A stretch of 64,000 bases of DNA from G963674835 sp963674835 (GCA_963674835.2 CAXXKC010000003.1:1860001-1924000), one strand, 5' to 3'; shown: positions 55,567-64,000, counted from the first letter of the stretch. The notes: generated by a model from the sequence alone, not told the origin. Translations and numbers: made by a program.

Positions 55567-56283
55567 CTAAGTCTTCGGCGGTGGCAGGAGTCGGTCGCGA
55601 ACGCTGTCAAATTCCTCGTTGGCGCGGTCGTAGTCGTCCGGCCGGCCGATGTCCAGCCAATACCCTCGGAACGGATACGCTCGCACATCAACCCCGCTTT
55701 CGATCATTTGAAGCATCAGGTTGTCGAATCCGAACGGCTGATCGTCCGGGACTAATTCCAGAATGCGCCGCGAGAAGGCATACACGCCCATGCTTACGCA
55801 GAAATGTTCGGTCGGCTTCTCAAAGAACTCTACAATGCGGTGATCGTCGCGATACTTGAGCACGCCGAAGTCGATCTTCACGCTTCGCTGGTAGGTTGCA
55901 ATGGTGGCAGTCGCCTTGCTCTCCAGATGAGCACGGTAGAACGCGCCGAAATCGAGGTCTGTGAGAATGTCACCGTTGGTGACGAGGAAGGTGTCGGGAA
56001 GATCTTGAATGAGGCGGAGCGGGCCGATCGTGCCCAACGGAGCATCTTCAAATGAGTAGTCGATCTTCAGGCCCCACCTGGCGCCGTCGCCAAAGTAAGC
56101 CATAATCAGTTGGGCAAGATGGTTCACGGCGACGGTGACCCGATCACACCCTGCCGCAACCAACTGGCGGAGAACCACTTCCATAATCGCCATGTCGCCG
56201 ATCGGCACGACTGGCTTAGGAATACGCGTGGTAAATGGGCGAAGTCTAGTGCCCTTGCCCCCCGCTAAGATCACCGTGTGCAT
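55567..56283 (-). CDS. Sugar-1-phosphate nucleotidyltransferase
   Basis: A 238-residue nucleotidyltransferase whose first residues are MHTVILAGGKGTRLRPFT, the catalytic G-rich loop with the signature GGKGTRLRP. Next come KPVVPIGDMAIMEVVL and FLVTNGDILTDLDF (metal-binding Asp). It lacks the C-terminal beta-helix of GlmU/RmlA-long types and resembles mannose-1-phosphate guanylyltransferase/HddC-like short enzymes. It makes an NDP-sugar that could feed the adjacent epimerase. ATG 56283 is preceded by a spacer of ~100 bp from the anti-sigma-like gene. Confidence 0.9.
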   Translation of the reverse strand: MHTVILAGGKGTRLRPFTTRIPKPVVPIGDMAIMEVVLRQLVAAGCDRVTVAVNHLAQLIMAYFGDGARWGLKIDYSFEDAPLGTIGPLRLIQDLPDTFLVTNGDILTDLDFGAFYRAHLESKATATIATYQRSVKIDFGVLKYRDDHRIVEFFEKPTEHFCVSMGVYAFSRRILELVPDDQPFGFDNLMLQMIESGVDVRAYPFRGYWLDIGRPDDYDRANEEFDSVRDRLLPPPKT

Positions 56284-56386
56284 GGCAGCCCTCCATCGTC
56301 CCCTAGGTGTTGCCGCGCCTAGACGCGTCGACAAAGCTCAGGCCCGACGAACGCGATCGCGATACCCCCCGCCAGGGCCACGCTAA

Positions 56387-57649
56387 TCAATGCTTGGCCG
56401 GCTCTGATTCTACGGGCGATGGAGGGTTTTCGGAATCCAGGATGTGAAGAACAAGAACGACAGGGTGCGAATCGGCGTCTGCGACAGACACTCTGTCGCC
56501 GGAATGAGGTCCTGGGTTCGTCGGTGGCGGTACATCTCGATCGAAGAGTACTCGCGATTTCGGGGTCGCCATGGTCGGTCGCTGGGAGACGTCCCACTGG
56601 ACTCGCACGCTTGCAGCTACCCCAGAAGGCTCGCTCGGGGCTTTGGATTCGGCCAGCGGCGGCGATGCCTGCACGGCGATCGAGGAAAAGGCCTCAGGGT
56701 GAGCCTTCATCTGGGCCAGGAGGGCCGAAAGCTGGGCACTGGAGGCTTTCAACCGGATTTGCACCGTCGTGCCGGAACCGACGATCGTGGGCGTGTCATG
56801 GCCTACGTCGGCTTGGAGAGCTGGTTGCCTGGCGATGTTCTGATCGGCCAGAAACGTATCAAGAAGGCCCTGCTTCAGAACGTCGGCATGGACATCGCAC
56901 CGGACAACTGCCGGTGACTGGGAAGGGGGAGTTGTTTTCCCGGCGAGTGCCGGCGCTGGCTCTCCTCGTTCGCCTGCGGAAGAGGGACTCGACGCAACGA
57001 TGGGCAGCACAGCTTCTGGCTCGGGCCGGTCATCCCTGTTCTCGTTCTCATGGCTGGTCACCATAGAGTCGCGCGGCTTTGGCTTGATCGAGGCCGACGT
57101 GTCAATCGCCACCGCTACGGGTTGCGCGGGCTGGAGAGCCGTTCGGGACGGAGCGGCCAGCTTGGCGTCGGTACGAGCGGGATCCACCGTTGGTACCTCA
57201 TGGAGGACATGCGGTGCGGATGCAACCGTGCCAACCTTGTCTACTGGCGCCGTGGCGACATCACGCCGACCGAAATCATGAATTGTGAACATCAAGGCAA
57301 CCGCGACAGCCAAGGCTGACCAGGCGACGACGCGAGGGCGGAAGAGACGCGATATCAGTGTCGACCAGTCGAGTCCGTGTGCCGCCATGCGAGTTGATCG
57401 AGTCTGCGGCAGCGGGGCCTCAGATAGCGAACGCTGCTCAACCTCGCGCAAGACGTGAGAACTCAAGTCCTCAGAGAGTTTCTCCGAGGGAAGCGATTGC
57501 AACGCACAACTCAGGGCACGGAATTCTTCCATGAGTTGCCGGGCTGCCGGGCTCGCGGCAAGCAACTGTTCCACCTGCGCTTCCTCGTCGGCGGTCAGTT
57601 CGCCGTCGAGGTAGGCACTGAACAACTCATTTTCTGCAGCGTGGTTCAT
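56387..57649 (-). CDS. Anti-sigma-factor-like membrane protein
   Basis: A 420-residue protein. The N-terminal ~75 residues form a helical domain like anti-sigma factors (ENELFSAYLDGELTADEEAQ). It lacks the usual zinc-binding HxxxCxxC motif. A single hydrophobic segment follows (FRPRVVAWSALAVAVALMFT, residues ~103-122). The rest is a long extracytoplasmic region with Ser/Pro-rich spacers. ATG 57649 overlaps the upstream ECF sigma gene by 23 bases, the typical arrangement of a sigma/anti-sigma pair. The frame stays open to 57694. The likely role is to hold the sigma factor inactive at the membrane until a signal arrives. Confidence 0.82.
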   Translation of the reverse strand: MNHAAENELFSAYLDGELTADEEAQVEQLLAASPAARQLMEEFRALSCALQSLPSEKLSEDLSSHVLREVEQRSLSEAPLPQTRSTRMAAHGLDWSTLISRLFRPRVVAWSALAVAVALMFTIHDFGRRDVATAPVDKVGTVASAPHVLHEVPTVDPARTDAKLAAPSRTALQPAQPVAVAIDTSASIKPKPRDSMVTSHENENRDDRPEPEAVLPIVASSPSSAGERGEPAPALAGKTTPPSQSPAVVRCDVHADVLKQGLLDTFLADQNIARQPALQADVGHDTPTIVGSGTTVQIRLKASSAQLSALLAQMKAHPEAFSSIAVQASPPLAESKAPSEPSGVAASVRVQWDVSQRPTMATPKSRVLFDRDVPPPTNPGPHSGDRVSVADADSHPVVLVLHILDSENPPSPVESEPAKH

Positions 57650-58199
57650 CGATGAAGACCGGACGAAGTTGTTCCCGAAGTTGGAGCCGGGCACGGTGCA
57701 GTCGGCTCCGAACAGTTCCTATGGGGAGCTCAAGAATCTCCGCGATAGTTTCGTAGCAGCAACCGTCAATTTCTCGCAATACGACCACTGCCCGGTACTC
57801 TTCCGGCAACGAGGCAATAGCGTCCTGGACTTGTCGACGGCGTTCGGCCAGTTCTAGGCTGTAATGGGGTCCGGGTTGGCAGTCTATAGGTTCCTGGCCA
57901 GTGGTTTCGCGAGTGTACTCCACAGACACCACCGGTCGGCGACGGCGGCAATAGCTAGTGGCTACGTTAAACGCGATCCGATACAGCCAAGTGTAAAACG
58001 CGCTGCTTCTCTGGAACGACTCCAGCTTGAGGAACGCTTGCACAAAAGCCTCTTGAACGACATCCCGGCCGTCTTCGGCACTACCGACCACGTGAAGGAC
58101 GGTGTTGTACAGGCGGTCCTGATACTTGCAAACCAGGTGCCCGAACGCCGAAGTCTCTCCGGCCAAGGTGCTCTCAATGAGTTGGGCGTCGTCTCTCAC
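57627..58199 (-). CDS. ECF sigma factor (sigma-70 family)
   Basis: A sigma-70 family ECF sigma factor of about 190 residues. Region 2 is visible as FGHLVCKYQDRLYNTVLHVV, DVVQEAFVQAFLKLESF and WLYRIAFNVATSY. Region 4 is QDAIASLPEEYRAVVVLRE plus ETIAEILELPIGTVRSRLHR. It recruits RNA polymerase to its own set of promoters. The start is uncertain: GTG 58199 gives a typical-length protein, but no clear ribosome-binding site supports it, and the frame is open to 58802. Coupling to the anti-sigma-like gene at the 3' end is strong. Confidence 0.88.
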   Translation of the reverse strand: MRDDAQLIESTLAGETSAFGHLVCKYQDRLYNTVLHVVGSAEDGRDVVQEAFVQAFLKLESFQRSSAFYTWLYRIAFNVATSYCRRRRPVVSVEYTRETTGQEPIDCQPGPHYSLELAERRRQVQDAIASLPEEYRAVVVLREIDGCCYETIAEILELPIGTVRSRLHRARLQLREQLRPVFIDEPRCRK

Positions 58200-59334
58200 T
58201 GGGGGCTCGACATCTAGGACGCTTGGGCGTGCCAAAGAGTTCCCGTCGGCTTCCGGCCGTCGACGGGCCAACAGACCTGCCAGACTTCTATCCTCCCCTC
58301 GTAGGAGCCATCTGTCAAATTCTCCTGCAGGAAAAGGACGTAAGACCTTCCAGCGTCCTTCTGCAGGTGGGGCAGAACTAGTTCTTAGCACCCAAGAATC
58401 GTGAAACTGGCGCGCCCAAGCTGCCCTGAACGCAAGCCTCGGCGACAAACCAGGCGATCTGGTCTTCCTGCGGTCAAGTAGTTGCCCACGATGATCCGGA
58501 ACATGCTGGGGGATCTGTAGAACATATCTACCGAACACGTTTGAAACCAATGGCGGGGATCTCGTTTGGCCGTTGGCACACACGTCCGAAAACGTTGCAG
58601 GAGGGTGAACGAGTTGGATGTACCCCAGTCTGTGCTGAGACCCCTGTGCCTGCCTTCCAGCACCGATCTGGCGCGACGGGGCCCGGTCCCACAGATGCTG
58701 GAACCAACCCCCGACGGGCATCATCCAAAGTGCGTTGCGCAACGCCAGGATGATCGCGAACGAATCCGGGGGACGACTGGTCCGCTGCGGAGGGTCGTGC
58801 AATTAACCCCATGAATGGGTGAAGCATGAATCCGAATATGGAAAGTGCGACCGAACATGTAGGCCGGGTACGATCTATACTATAGAGGGATGCGTTCGGC
58901 CGTCTTGAACGTTTTCATTCTGTGCCAAGTGTCTTCCTTGCCCCCCATCGCATGGTAGGAACCACTTCACATACTGGCCATTGACCGAAGTTCCTGGTGT
59001 CTGGCTGCTTATTGCGACAAATTGCCGCAGCGAACGATTTGCACGTTTCCAGGGCTTGTCCAAATGGACAATTCTCCATAGAACTATAGGGCGGTATGAA
59101 CACATTCGTGGCTCGATATGTTGCCCGCCACGCGTTCTGATTAATGGGGGAGGACGGCCCGAGACACCGGTTGCCGGGAACCTTCCGGTTGCGTTAGGGT
59201 TCGTCCTCCCACCTTTTATTCTGCGGGGTCTCCCCGTATCTTGAATGCCTTGTCCCTGGTACAGGTACTGAGCAAGACGCCGTGGATGCTGTTCGTACCG
59301 TTAGGGAAGCCCACACTCGACGAGGCATGTTGCC
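58200..59334. other. Long divergent spacer between the ECF sigma gene and the OPT transporter gene
   Basis: Over 1.1 kb between divergent genes. The first ~600 bp are open in the sigma frame but look non-coding. TCTATACTATAGAGGG near 58874 contains a -10-like TATACT on the plus strand. A structured hairpin region at 59148-59236 is listed separately. I recognise no gene. Confidence 0.5.
59148..59236 (+). other. Structured hairpin region upstream of the OPT gene
   Basis: The plus strand has GGGAGGACG (59148-59156) pairing with CGTCCTCCC (59202-59210). The enclosed stretch contains a repeated CCGGTTGC and an inverted CCGG...CCGG pair. ACCTTTTATTCT follows the outer stem, which is T-rich. A second hairpin, CGGGG/CCCCG, follows near 59224-59236. 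The region could be a terminator for an unseen small RNA or a leader structure of the OPT transcript, about 100 bases before its start. The function is inference. Confidence 0.45.
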
Positions 59335-61281
59335 ATGGCCAGGGATGCCGCCACGCGCAAAGATGGCCCCACCTCAGTGGTGTCGGAACTAACTGTTCGT
59401 GCCGTTCTCCTGGGTTGCCTGCTCGGGCTTCTGATGACAGCGGCGAATGCCTATCTTGGCCTGTATGCAGGCATGACCGTTTCGGCGTCCATCCCTGCGG
59501 CTGTGATCTCCATGGGCATTCTGCGAGGATTGCTTCGGAGGGGTACTATTCTTGAAAACAACATCGTGCAGACGATTGCCTCGGCCGGCGAGAGCCTGGC
59601 GGCAGGTGTCATCTTCACGGTGCCAGCACTGGTGATCACCGGCGCGTGGGACGAGTACCGCTTCTGGCCGATTACCGGCATTGCCGTATTTGGCGGCATG
59701 TTGGGCGTGCTCTTCATGATCCCTCTGCGACGGGCGTTGATTGTCGAAGAGGAGGAGCTTGCGTACCCGGAAGGAACGGCGTGCGCCGAGGTTCTCCGTA
59801 CGGGCGAGAGCGGCGGCAGCGGGGTCGCGCTGGTCTTCGGGGCCTTAGCTGTCGGCGCGATACTGAAGTTGCTGGGAACAGGGATGCACCTGTTCTTTGA
59901 GAGCTTGGAGTGGGCAATCCGCGTCGGCAAATCGGCTTTCTATGTTGGCTCGAATGTTTCGCCTGCTCTGATCGCGGTTGGATACATTGTCGGTTTCAAC
60001 GTGTCGGCCTTGGTCTTTCTTGGCGGCGCGATCAGTTGGTTGGCTGGCATACCATTGTACTACCAGCTCCATGGCTATCCCGACTCGGCGGGGACTGTCA
60101 TCGAGATCATGAATGAGACCTGGCATTCCGAGATTCGCTTTCTCGGCGTTGGCGCCATGGTCGTGGGCGGCATCTGGTCGATTATCGGGGTCCGCCGGGG
60201 AATTGTCCGAGGGATTGAAGGGGCGCTGGCCGGTTACCGTAGTGGTCGGCACGGGGACTGCCGCGAGCGCACCGATCGTGACATGGCATTGCCAGCTATC
60301 GCGGTAATGCTGCTGCTCACCGCGATTCTCGTGTCGGTTCTGTACATCATGTTGATCGGCAGTTTGAAATTCGGCCTCGTTGCGGCCGTGACCATGCTTG
60401 TGGCGAGTTTCTTCTTCGTTGCAGTGGCCAGCTATATCGTCGGGCTGGTGGGCAGTTCGAACAGCCCTGTGTCGGGCATGACGATTAGCGCGCTGCTGTT
60501 TGCCTCCCTGTTGTTGCTGGCATTTGGAATGACCGGCCATGCCGGCATCATCGCGACGTTGGGCGTGGCGGGCGTGGTCTGTTGCGCCACGTGCACTGCC
60601 GGCGACACCAGCCAGGACTTGAAGACCGGTTTCCTTGTTGGCGCCAGTCCCTACAAGCAGCAATGGGCACAGGTGATCGGCGTGGTCACCTCGTCGGTCG
60701 TGATCGCGCCGACGCTGTGGGTGCTGCACCACAGTTACGGCATCGGAATCGAGGTGAAACCGGGCGTCAAGTTTCTGCAGGCGCCTCAGGCGAACCTCTT
60801 TGCGAGAATCACCGAGACTCTTTTCGGCGCCAAGGGCAGCATGCCGTGGGGCATGGTCTGGTCCGGGATTGTCGTGGGCGCGGTGCTGATCGTCCTGGAT
60901 GAAGTGCTTCGTCGCCGAGGGTGCCGTTTCCGAACATACGTGATGCCAGTCGCAGTGGGCATCTATTTGCCGTGGTCCCTGTCGACGGCCATTTTCTTGG
61001 GCGGACTAGCCGCGGCCTTGACTCGGCGAACGGCCGGCCCTGGACGCGCCGAAGGGGCCTTCCATCGCGGTGTGCTGGCGGGATCGGGCCTGATTGCCGG
61101 CGAGGCGATCATGGGAATCGTTCTGGCGATAGTGATCATTGCCAAGATCCCGCTGCCGACTGTTGAGATTTCGGGACCCGCCAAAGGCATTATCGCTGCT
61201 TTGGTTTTGGCGGCTATTGTCATTGGCATCGTTGCTGTGGCAGTTATGGGCGCGGCTCGGAAATCACCCGATGGGTCATAG
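59335..61281 (+). CDS. OPT family oligopeptide transporter
   Basis: A 648-residue polytopic membrane protein of the OPT family, which imports small peptides, probably coupled to protons. About 14-16 hydrophobic segments run from LLGCLLGLLMTAANAYLGLY to the C-terminus. The conserved NAYLGLYAGMTVSASIPAAV block near the N-terminus and AYPEGTACAEVL are family signatures. It forms a tight pair with the S46 peptidase 24 bp downstream. The ribosome-binding site is weak; ATG 59335 fits the family N-terminus. Confidence 0.92.
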   Translation: MARDAATRKDGPTSVVSELTVRAVLLGCLLGLLMTAANAYLGLYAGMTVSASIPAAVISMGILRGLLRRGTILENNIVQTIASAGESLAAGVIFTVPALVITGAWDEYRFWPITGIAVFGGMLGVLFMIPLRRALIVEEEELAYPEGTACAEVLRTGESGGSGVALVFGALAVGAILKLLGTGMHLFFESLEWAIRVGKSAFYVGSNVSPALIAVGYIVGFNVSALVFLGGAISWLAGIPLYYQLHGYPDSAGTVIEIMNETWHSEIRFLGVGAMVVGGIWSIIGVRRGIVRGIEGALAGYRSGRHGDCRERTDRDMALPAIAVMLLLTAILVSVLYIMLIGSLKFGLVAAVTMLVASFFFVAVASYIVGLVGSSNSPVSGMTISALLFASLLLLAFGMTGHAGIIATLGVAGVVCCATCTAGDTSQDLKTGFLVGASPYKQQWAQVIGVVTSSVVIAPTLWVLHHSYGIGIEVKPGVKFLQAPQANLFARITETLFGAKGSMPWGMVWSGIVVGAVLIVLDEVLRRRGCRFRTYVMPVAVGIYLPWSLSTAIFLGGLAAALTRRTAGPGRAEGAFHRGVLAGSGLIAGEAIMGIVLAIVIIAKIPLPTVEISGPAKGIIAALVLAAIVIGIVAVAVMGAARKSPDGS

Positions 61282-61305
61282 CCCATCGATCCAGAAAGGG
61301 CCGAT

Positions 61306-63396
61306 ATGACTCACGCACACTGTTGTCCGATACGAACAGCTTTGCTGGCCGTGGCGGTCCTGATCGCTTCGATCACGGCTGGTCGTGCCGACGAGGGAAT
61401 GTGGCTCCCCAACGACCCGCCGCGCCGGCTTCTGAAGCAGAAGTACGCGTTCGATCCCGACGATGCCTGGCTAGTGCACTTACAGCGTTCGGCGATCCGC
61501 TTCAACGGCGGCGGCTCGGGCTCGTTTGTTTCGGCCGACGGCCTGGTACTGACCAATCAGCATGTGGGTGCCGGGGCGGCCCAGAAGATGAGCACGGCGG
61601 AACACGACTATGTGCAGAACGGATTCCTGGCGAGGACCCACCAGGAGGAACTTCCTTGCCACGACCTGGAATTGAACGTGCTGGTGAGCATCGAGGATGT
61701 TACGCCGAGGGTCAATGCGGCCGTCAGACCTGGCATGGATTTCGAGGAGGCCGCCCAGGCCCGCCGGGCGGCGATGAACGAGATCGAACAGGAATCGCTC
61801 GCCAAGACCGGCCTGCGGAGCGATGTGGTGACTCTGTACCACGGTGGGCTCTACCACCTCTACCGTTACAAGCGGTACACGGAAGTGCGGCTGGTGTTCA
61901 TCCCGGAGCAGGACATCGCCTTCTTCGGGGGCGATCCCGACAATTTCGAGTACCCTCGCTACGATCTGGACGTCTGTTTCTTCCGGGTATATGAGAACGG
62001 CGAGCCCGCAAAGATCGAACATTACTTGACCTGGAGTGCGGCAGGCGTGAGTGACGCGGAGTTGGTGGTCGTGGTGGGCAACCCCGGCGCGACGAGCCGA
62101 CTGGACACAGTGGCCAACCTGACCTTTGTTCGCGATACGCTGCTTCCGATGCAACTGAACGAGATTCGCCGGCGAGAGATCATGCTGGCCACGTACAGCC
62201 AACAGAGCGCGGAGAACGCGCGGCGTGCGCAGCGGCTCTTGTTCGGGTGCCGCAATCGCCGGAAAGTCAGCCTGGAAACGCTTGCCGGCCTGCAAGATCC
62301 GGCCATTTTCCACAAGAAGGTCGAGGAAGAAACATCGCTGAGAGCTGCCGTCGCCAAGGATCCAAAGCTTGCCAGTGCCGACGGCGGCGCCTGGGACGAG
62401 GTGGCAGAGGCCGTGAAGCGGTTAGCCTCGCTTTACGTGCGTTACCACTTGCTGGAAGGGGCGGCCGCGTTGAACACGAATTTGTTTTTCGACGCCCGCG
62501 CCCTGCTTCGGTTGGCCGAGGAATCGCAGAAGCAGAACGCCCAGCGGCTGCGGGAATACCGCGAATCCAACCTTCCTTCGCTGAAGCAGTCGTTGTTTTC
62601 GACCGCCCCGATCTATAAGGACCTGGAGACAGCCCGGCTGGTCGACTCGTTATCGATGCTTGTCGAGATGGAAGGTGCCGACGATCCTCTGGTGCAGAGG
62701 ATCCTGGCAGGCCGATCACCTCAGGAGCGTGCTGAAGAACTGGTCGCCGGCACGAAACTGGACCGCGCGGAGTATCGCCGGCAGTTGGCCGAGGGCGGCT
62801 TACTGGCGATGGAGCAGTCCGACGATCCCATGATCGAGGTGGCCCGCCTTGTCGATCCAGCGGCTCGCGCCATCCGCGAGCAACTTGAGAATTGCGTGGA
62901 TGAGCCACTCCGCGAAGCATATGGGAAGATCGCCAATGCACGATTCGCCCTGGCGGGCACGAACCTGTATCCGGATGCCACATTCACACTGAGGCTGTCT
63001 TTTGGCACGGTGCGAGGCTATCACCAAGGCGGCCAGCCGTTGCCGCCGTGGACCGTGATCGCCGGCGCCTACGCGCATCAAGCGAAGCATGACGCCCAAC
63101 CGCCATTCAAGCTTCCCAGAAGCTGGATGGAGCATCAGGGCGACCTCAACATGAAGACCCCCTTGGACTTCGTCTCCACCAACGACATCATCGGCGGCAA
63201 TTCCGGCAGCCCGGTTGTGAATCGCCGCGGAGAGCTGGTGGGATTGATCTTCGACGGCAACCGTTACAGCCCGGTTTGGAGGTTCGTTTACGACGACGTT
63301 CACGGCCGGGCAATCTCTGTCGATGCACGGGCAATCGTGGAAGCACTGAAGAAGGTGTACGGCGCGACAGAGTTGGTGCAGGAACTGGGACAATAG
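61306..63396 (+). CDS. S46 family dipeptidyl-peptidase
   Basis: A 696-residue exported peptidase related to DPP7/DPP11, which remove dipeptides from the N-termini of peptides in the periplasm. A signal peptide ends near GRADEG (residue ~29). The chymotrypsin-like triad is present: His86 in LTNQHVGAG, the Asp in the GDPDNFEYPRYD region (from residue 209), and Ser633 in GGNSGSPVVN. The His segment reads NQHVG where DPP7/11 enzymes usually have NHHCG, a variant that leaves the His itself intact. ATG 61306 has AGAAAGGG upstream. Paired with the OPT transporter, it suggests a peptide-feeding module. Confidence 0.93.
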   Translation: MTHAHCCPIRTALLAVAVLIASITAGRADEGMWLPNDPPRRLLKQKYAFDPDDAWLVHLQRSAIRFNGGGSGSFVSADGLVLTNQHVGAGAAQKMSTAEHDYVQNGFLARTHQEELPCHDLELNVLVSIEDVTPRVNAAVRPGMDFEEAAQARRAAMNEIEQESLAKTGLRSDVVTLYHGGLYHLYRYKRYTEVRLVFIPEQDIAFFGGDPDNFEYPRYDLDVCFFRVYENGEPAKIEHYLTWSAAGVSDAELVVVVGNPGATSRLDTVANLTFVRDTLLPMQLNEIRRREIMLATYSQQSAENARRAQRLLFGCRNRRKVSLETLAGLQDPAIFHKKVEEETSLRAAVAKDPKLASADGGAWDEVAEAVKRLASLYVRYHLLEGAAALNTNLFFDARALLRLAEESQKQNAQRLREYRESNLPSLKQSLFSTAPIYKDLETARLVDSLSMLVEMEGADDPLVQRILAGRSPQERAEELVAGTKLDRAEYRRQLAEGGLLAMEQSDDPMIEVARLVDPAARAIREQLENCVDEPLREAYGKIANARFALAGTNLYPDATFTLRLSFGTVRGYHQGGQPLPPWTVIAGAYAHQAKHDAQPPFKLPRSWMEHQGDLNMKTPLDFVSTNDIIGGNSGSPVVNRRGELVGLIFDGNRYSPVWRFVYDDVHGRAISVDARAIVEALKKVYGATELVQELGQ

Positions 63397-63708
63397 AGCC
63401 TTGGCCACCGGACAGGGGCATCTGCCTCGGATGTCGCGCCGACGTCGCCGGCGCCGGGGAGCGACTGACGATCCGTCTCTTGAGTCGCGATCTGGCTTCT
63501 AAGTCGTTACTGAAGAATGCTTTATGGCAGGCAGAGGCAACTCTCTTGCTCGTGGTCCACTCGTGGCTCTCCGCGTGCAGGAATATCCGACCATGTCGAA
63601 AATGCGCTGATTTCCATTGTATAAAGATCCAATTAAAATATATTTACATCTTATTCATGTTATTGTTCGTCCAACACGTCACCAATTGCAAGACCCTCGG
63701 AGCTGCCC
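63397..63708. other. Spacer with AT-rich block before the GntR regulator
   Basis: 312 bp without a gene. From 63611 to 63662 the sequence is strongly AT-rich, with ATTAAAATATATTTACATC, in sharp contrast to the GC-rich surroundings. This likely holds the promoter of the GntR-type gene at 63709. Exact -35/-10 elements are ambiguous. Confidence 0.55.
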
Positions 63709-64000
63709 GTGGTACCGGTTGACACGAAGGACCCGCTGCCGCTGTACCTTCAGGTGCAGGAAGACCTGAGGAAGAAGATCGACAGCGGAGTGCTGCCGCC
63801 AGGATGCCGACTTCCGATGGAGCGCGATCTGGGCAGCCAATACGGGGTTAGCTCGGTCACAATCAAGCACGCCCTGCGGAATTTGGCCAACGAGGGGCTG
63901 ATCGTGCGGATCCGGAGGAAAGGCACGTTCGTTTCACTCCGCGGCGACCACCACAGAGTTTGTCGGACACGTACCAAGACGCTGGCTCTCATTGTCCCTG
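63709..64000 (+). CDS. GntR-family transcriptional regulator, N-terminal part (runs off the right edge)
   Basis: The first 97 residues show a GntR winged-helix DNA-binding domain: LPLYLQVQEDLRKKIDSGVL, RLPMERDLGSQYGVSSVTIK and NLANEGLIVRIRRKGTFVS. The chain then enters RTKTLALIVP, the start of a LacI/periplasmic-binding-protein-like ligand domain, so it is likely a GntR/LacI-hybrid sugar-responsive regulator. The start is GTG 63709 with CGGAG about 7 bases upstream. The C-terminal part lies outside the window. Confidence 0.85.
   Translation, partial: MVPVDTKDPLPLYLQVQEDLRKKIDSGVLPPGCRLPMERDLGSQYGVSSVTIKHALRNLANEGLIVRIRRKGTFVSLRGDHHRVCRTRTKTLALIVP

Overview
The window looks like chromosome of a planctomycete (Planctomycetota, probably Pirellulales or a near relative; the order is inference). 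The markers are two DUF1559 pseudopilin-like proteins ending in H-X9-DG, a DUF1598 protein, a HYExAFE-family protein, a hydrazine-synthase-alpha-like secreted protein with CxxCH motifs, and a large cadherin-like/dockerin protein that starts with a planctomycete-type LEDRQLLSA sorting motif. Base composition is moderately GC-rich. Genes lie on both strands in short operons with fairly long gaps.

Layout. 1-6000: the 5' part of glycogen synthase (glgA, runs off the left edge), pyrE, an RmlD-like reductase, and two divergent DUF1559 genes flanking a spacer with three tandem 20-bp repeats. 6000-13600: a 604-residue membrane protein of unknown function, a secreted SGNH hydrolase next to a 1067-residue HZS-alpha-like protein, and tRNA-Lys(CTT). 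13.8-20.8 kb: a sigma-54 activator with a GAF domain, divergent from etfB-etfA-acyl-CoA dehydrogenase-fabI; the ETF resembles the bifurcating group. 21-26.6 kb: two secreted glycan-active proteins (GHL10-like and GH38-like) and a DUF971 protein. 26.9-33 kb: an accessory stretch with the dockerin/cadherin-like protein, an IS5-type transposase fragment, a secreted phosphodiesterase-like enzyme, a hydantoinase-A N-terminal remnant and a 41-residue small ORF. 33-45.4 kb: mostly housekeeping genes (tail-specific protease, a secreted beta-propeller glycosidase-like protein, HYExAFE, hisS, a YkgJ-like cysteine-cluster protein, dnaE, DUF1598).

45.5-58.2 kb is the most distinctive part. It is a 12.7-kb run of ten genes, all on the minus strand: ECF sigma factor, anti-sigma-like membrane protein, sugar-1-phosphate nucleotidyltransferase, NAD-dependent sugar epimerase/reductase, ATP-grasp ligase, polysaccharide deacetylase, PaaK/CapK-like adenylate ligase, a fused nucleotidyltransferase-GHMP sugar kinase, an SSS sodium/solute symporter and a small two-helix membrane protein. 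Read together they suggest a sugar uptake and activation route joined to a deacetylate-and-acylate modification, possibly for a surface glycan. No glycosyltransferase is present in the window, so the end product is unknown.

59.3-64 kb: an OPT oligopeptide transporter followed 24 bp later by an S46 dipeptidyl-peptidase, which reads as a peptide-scavenging pair. The right edge holds the start of a GntR-type regulator behind a strikingly AT-rich promoter-like block. No CRISPR array, rRNA, prophage or complete insertion sequence was seen.
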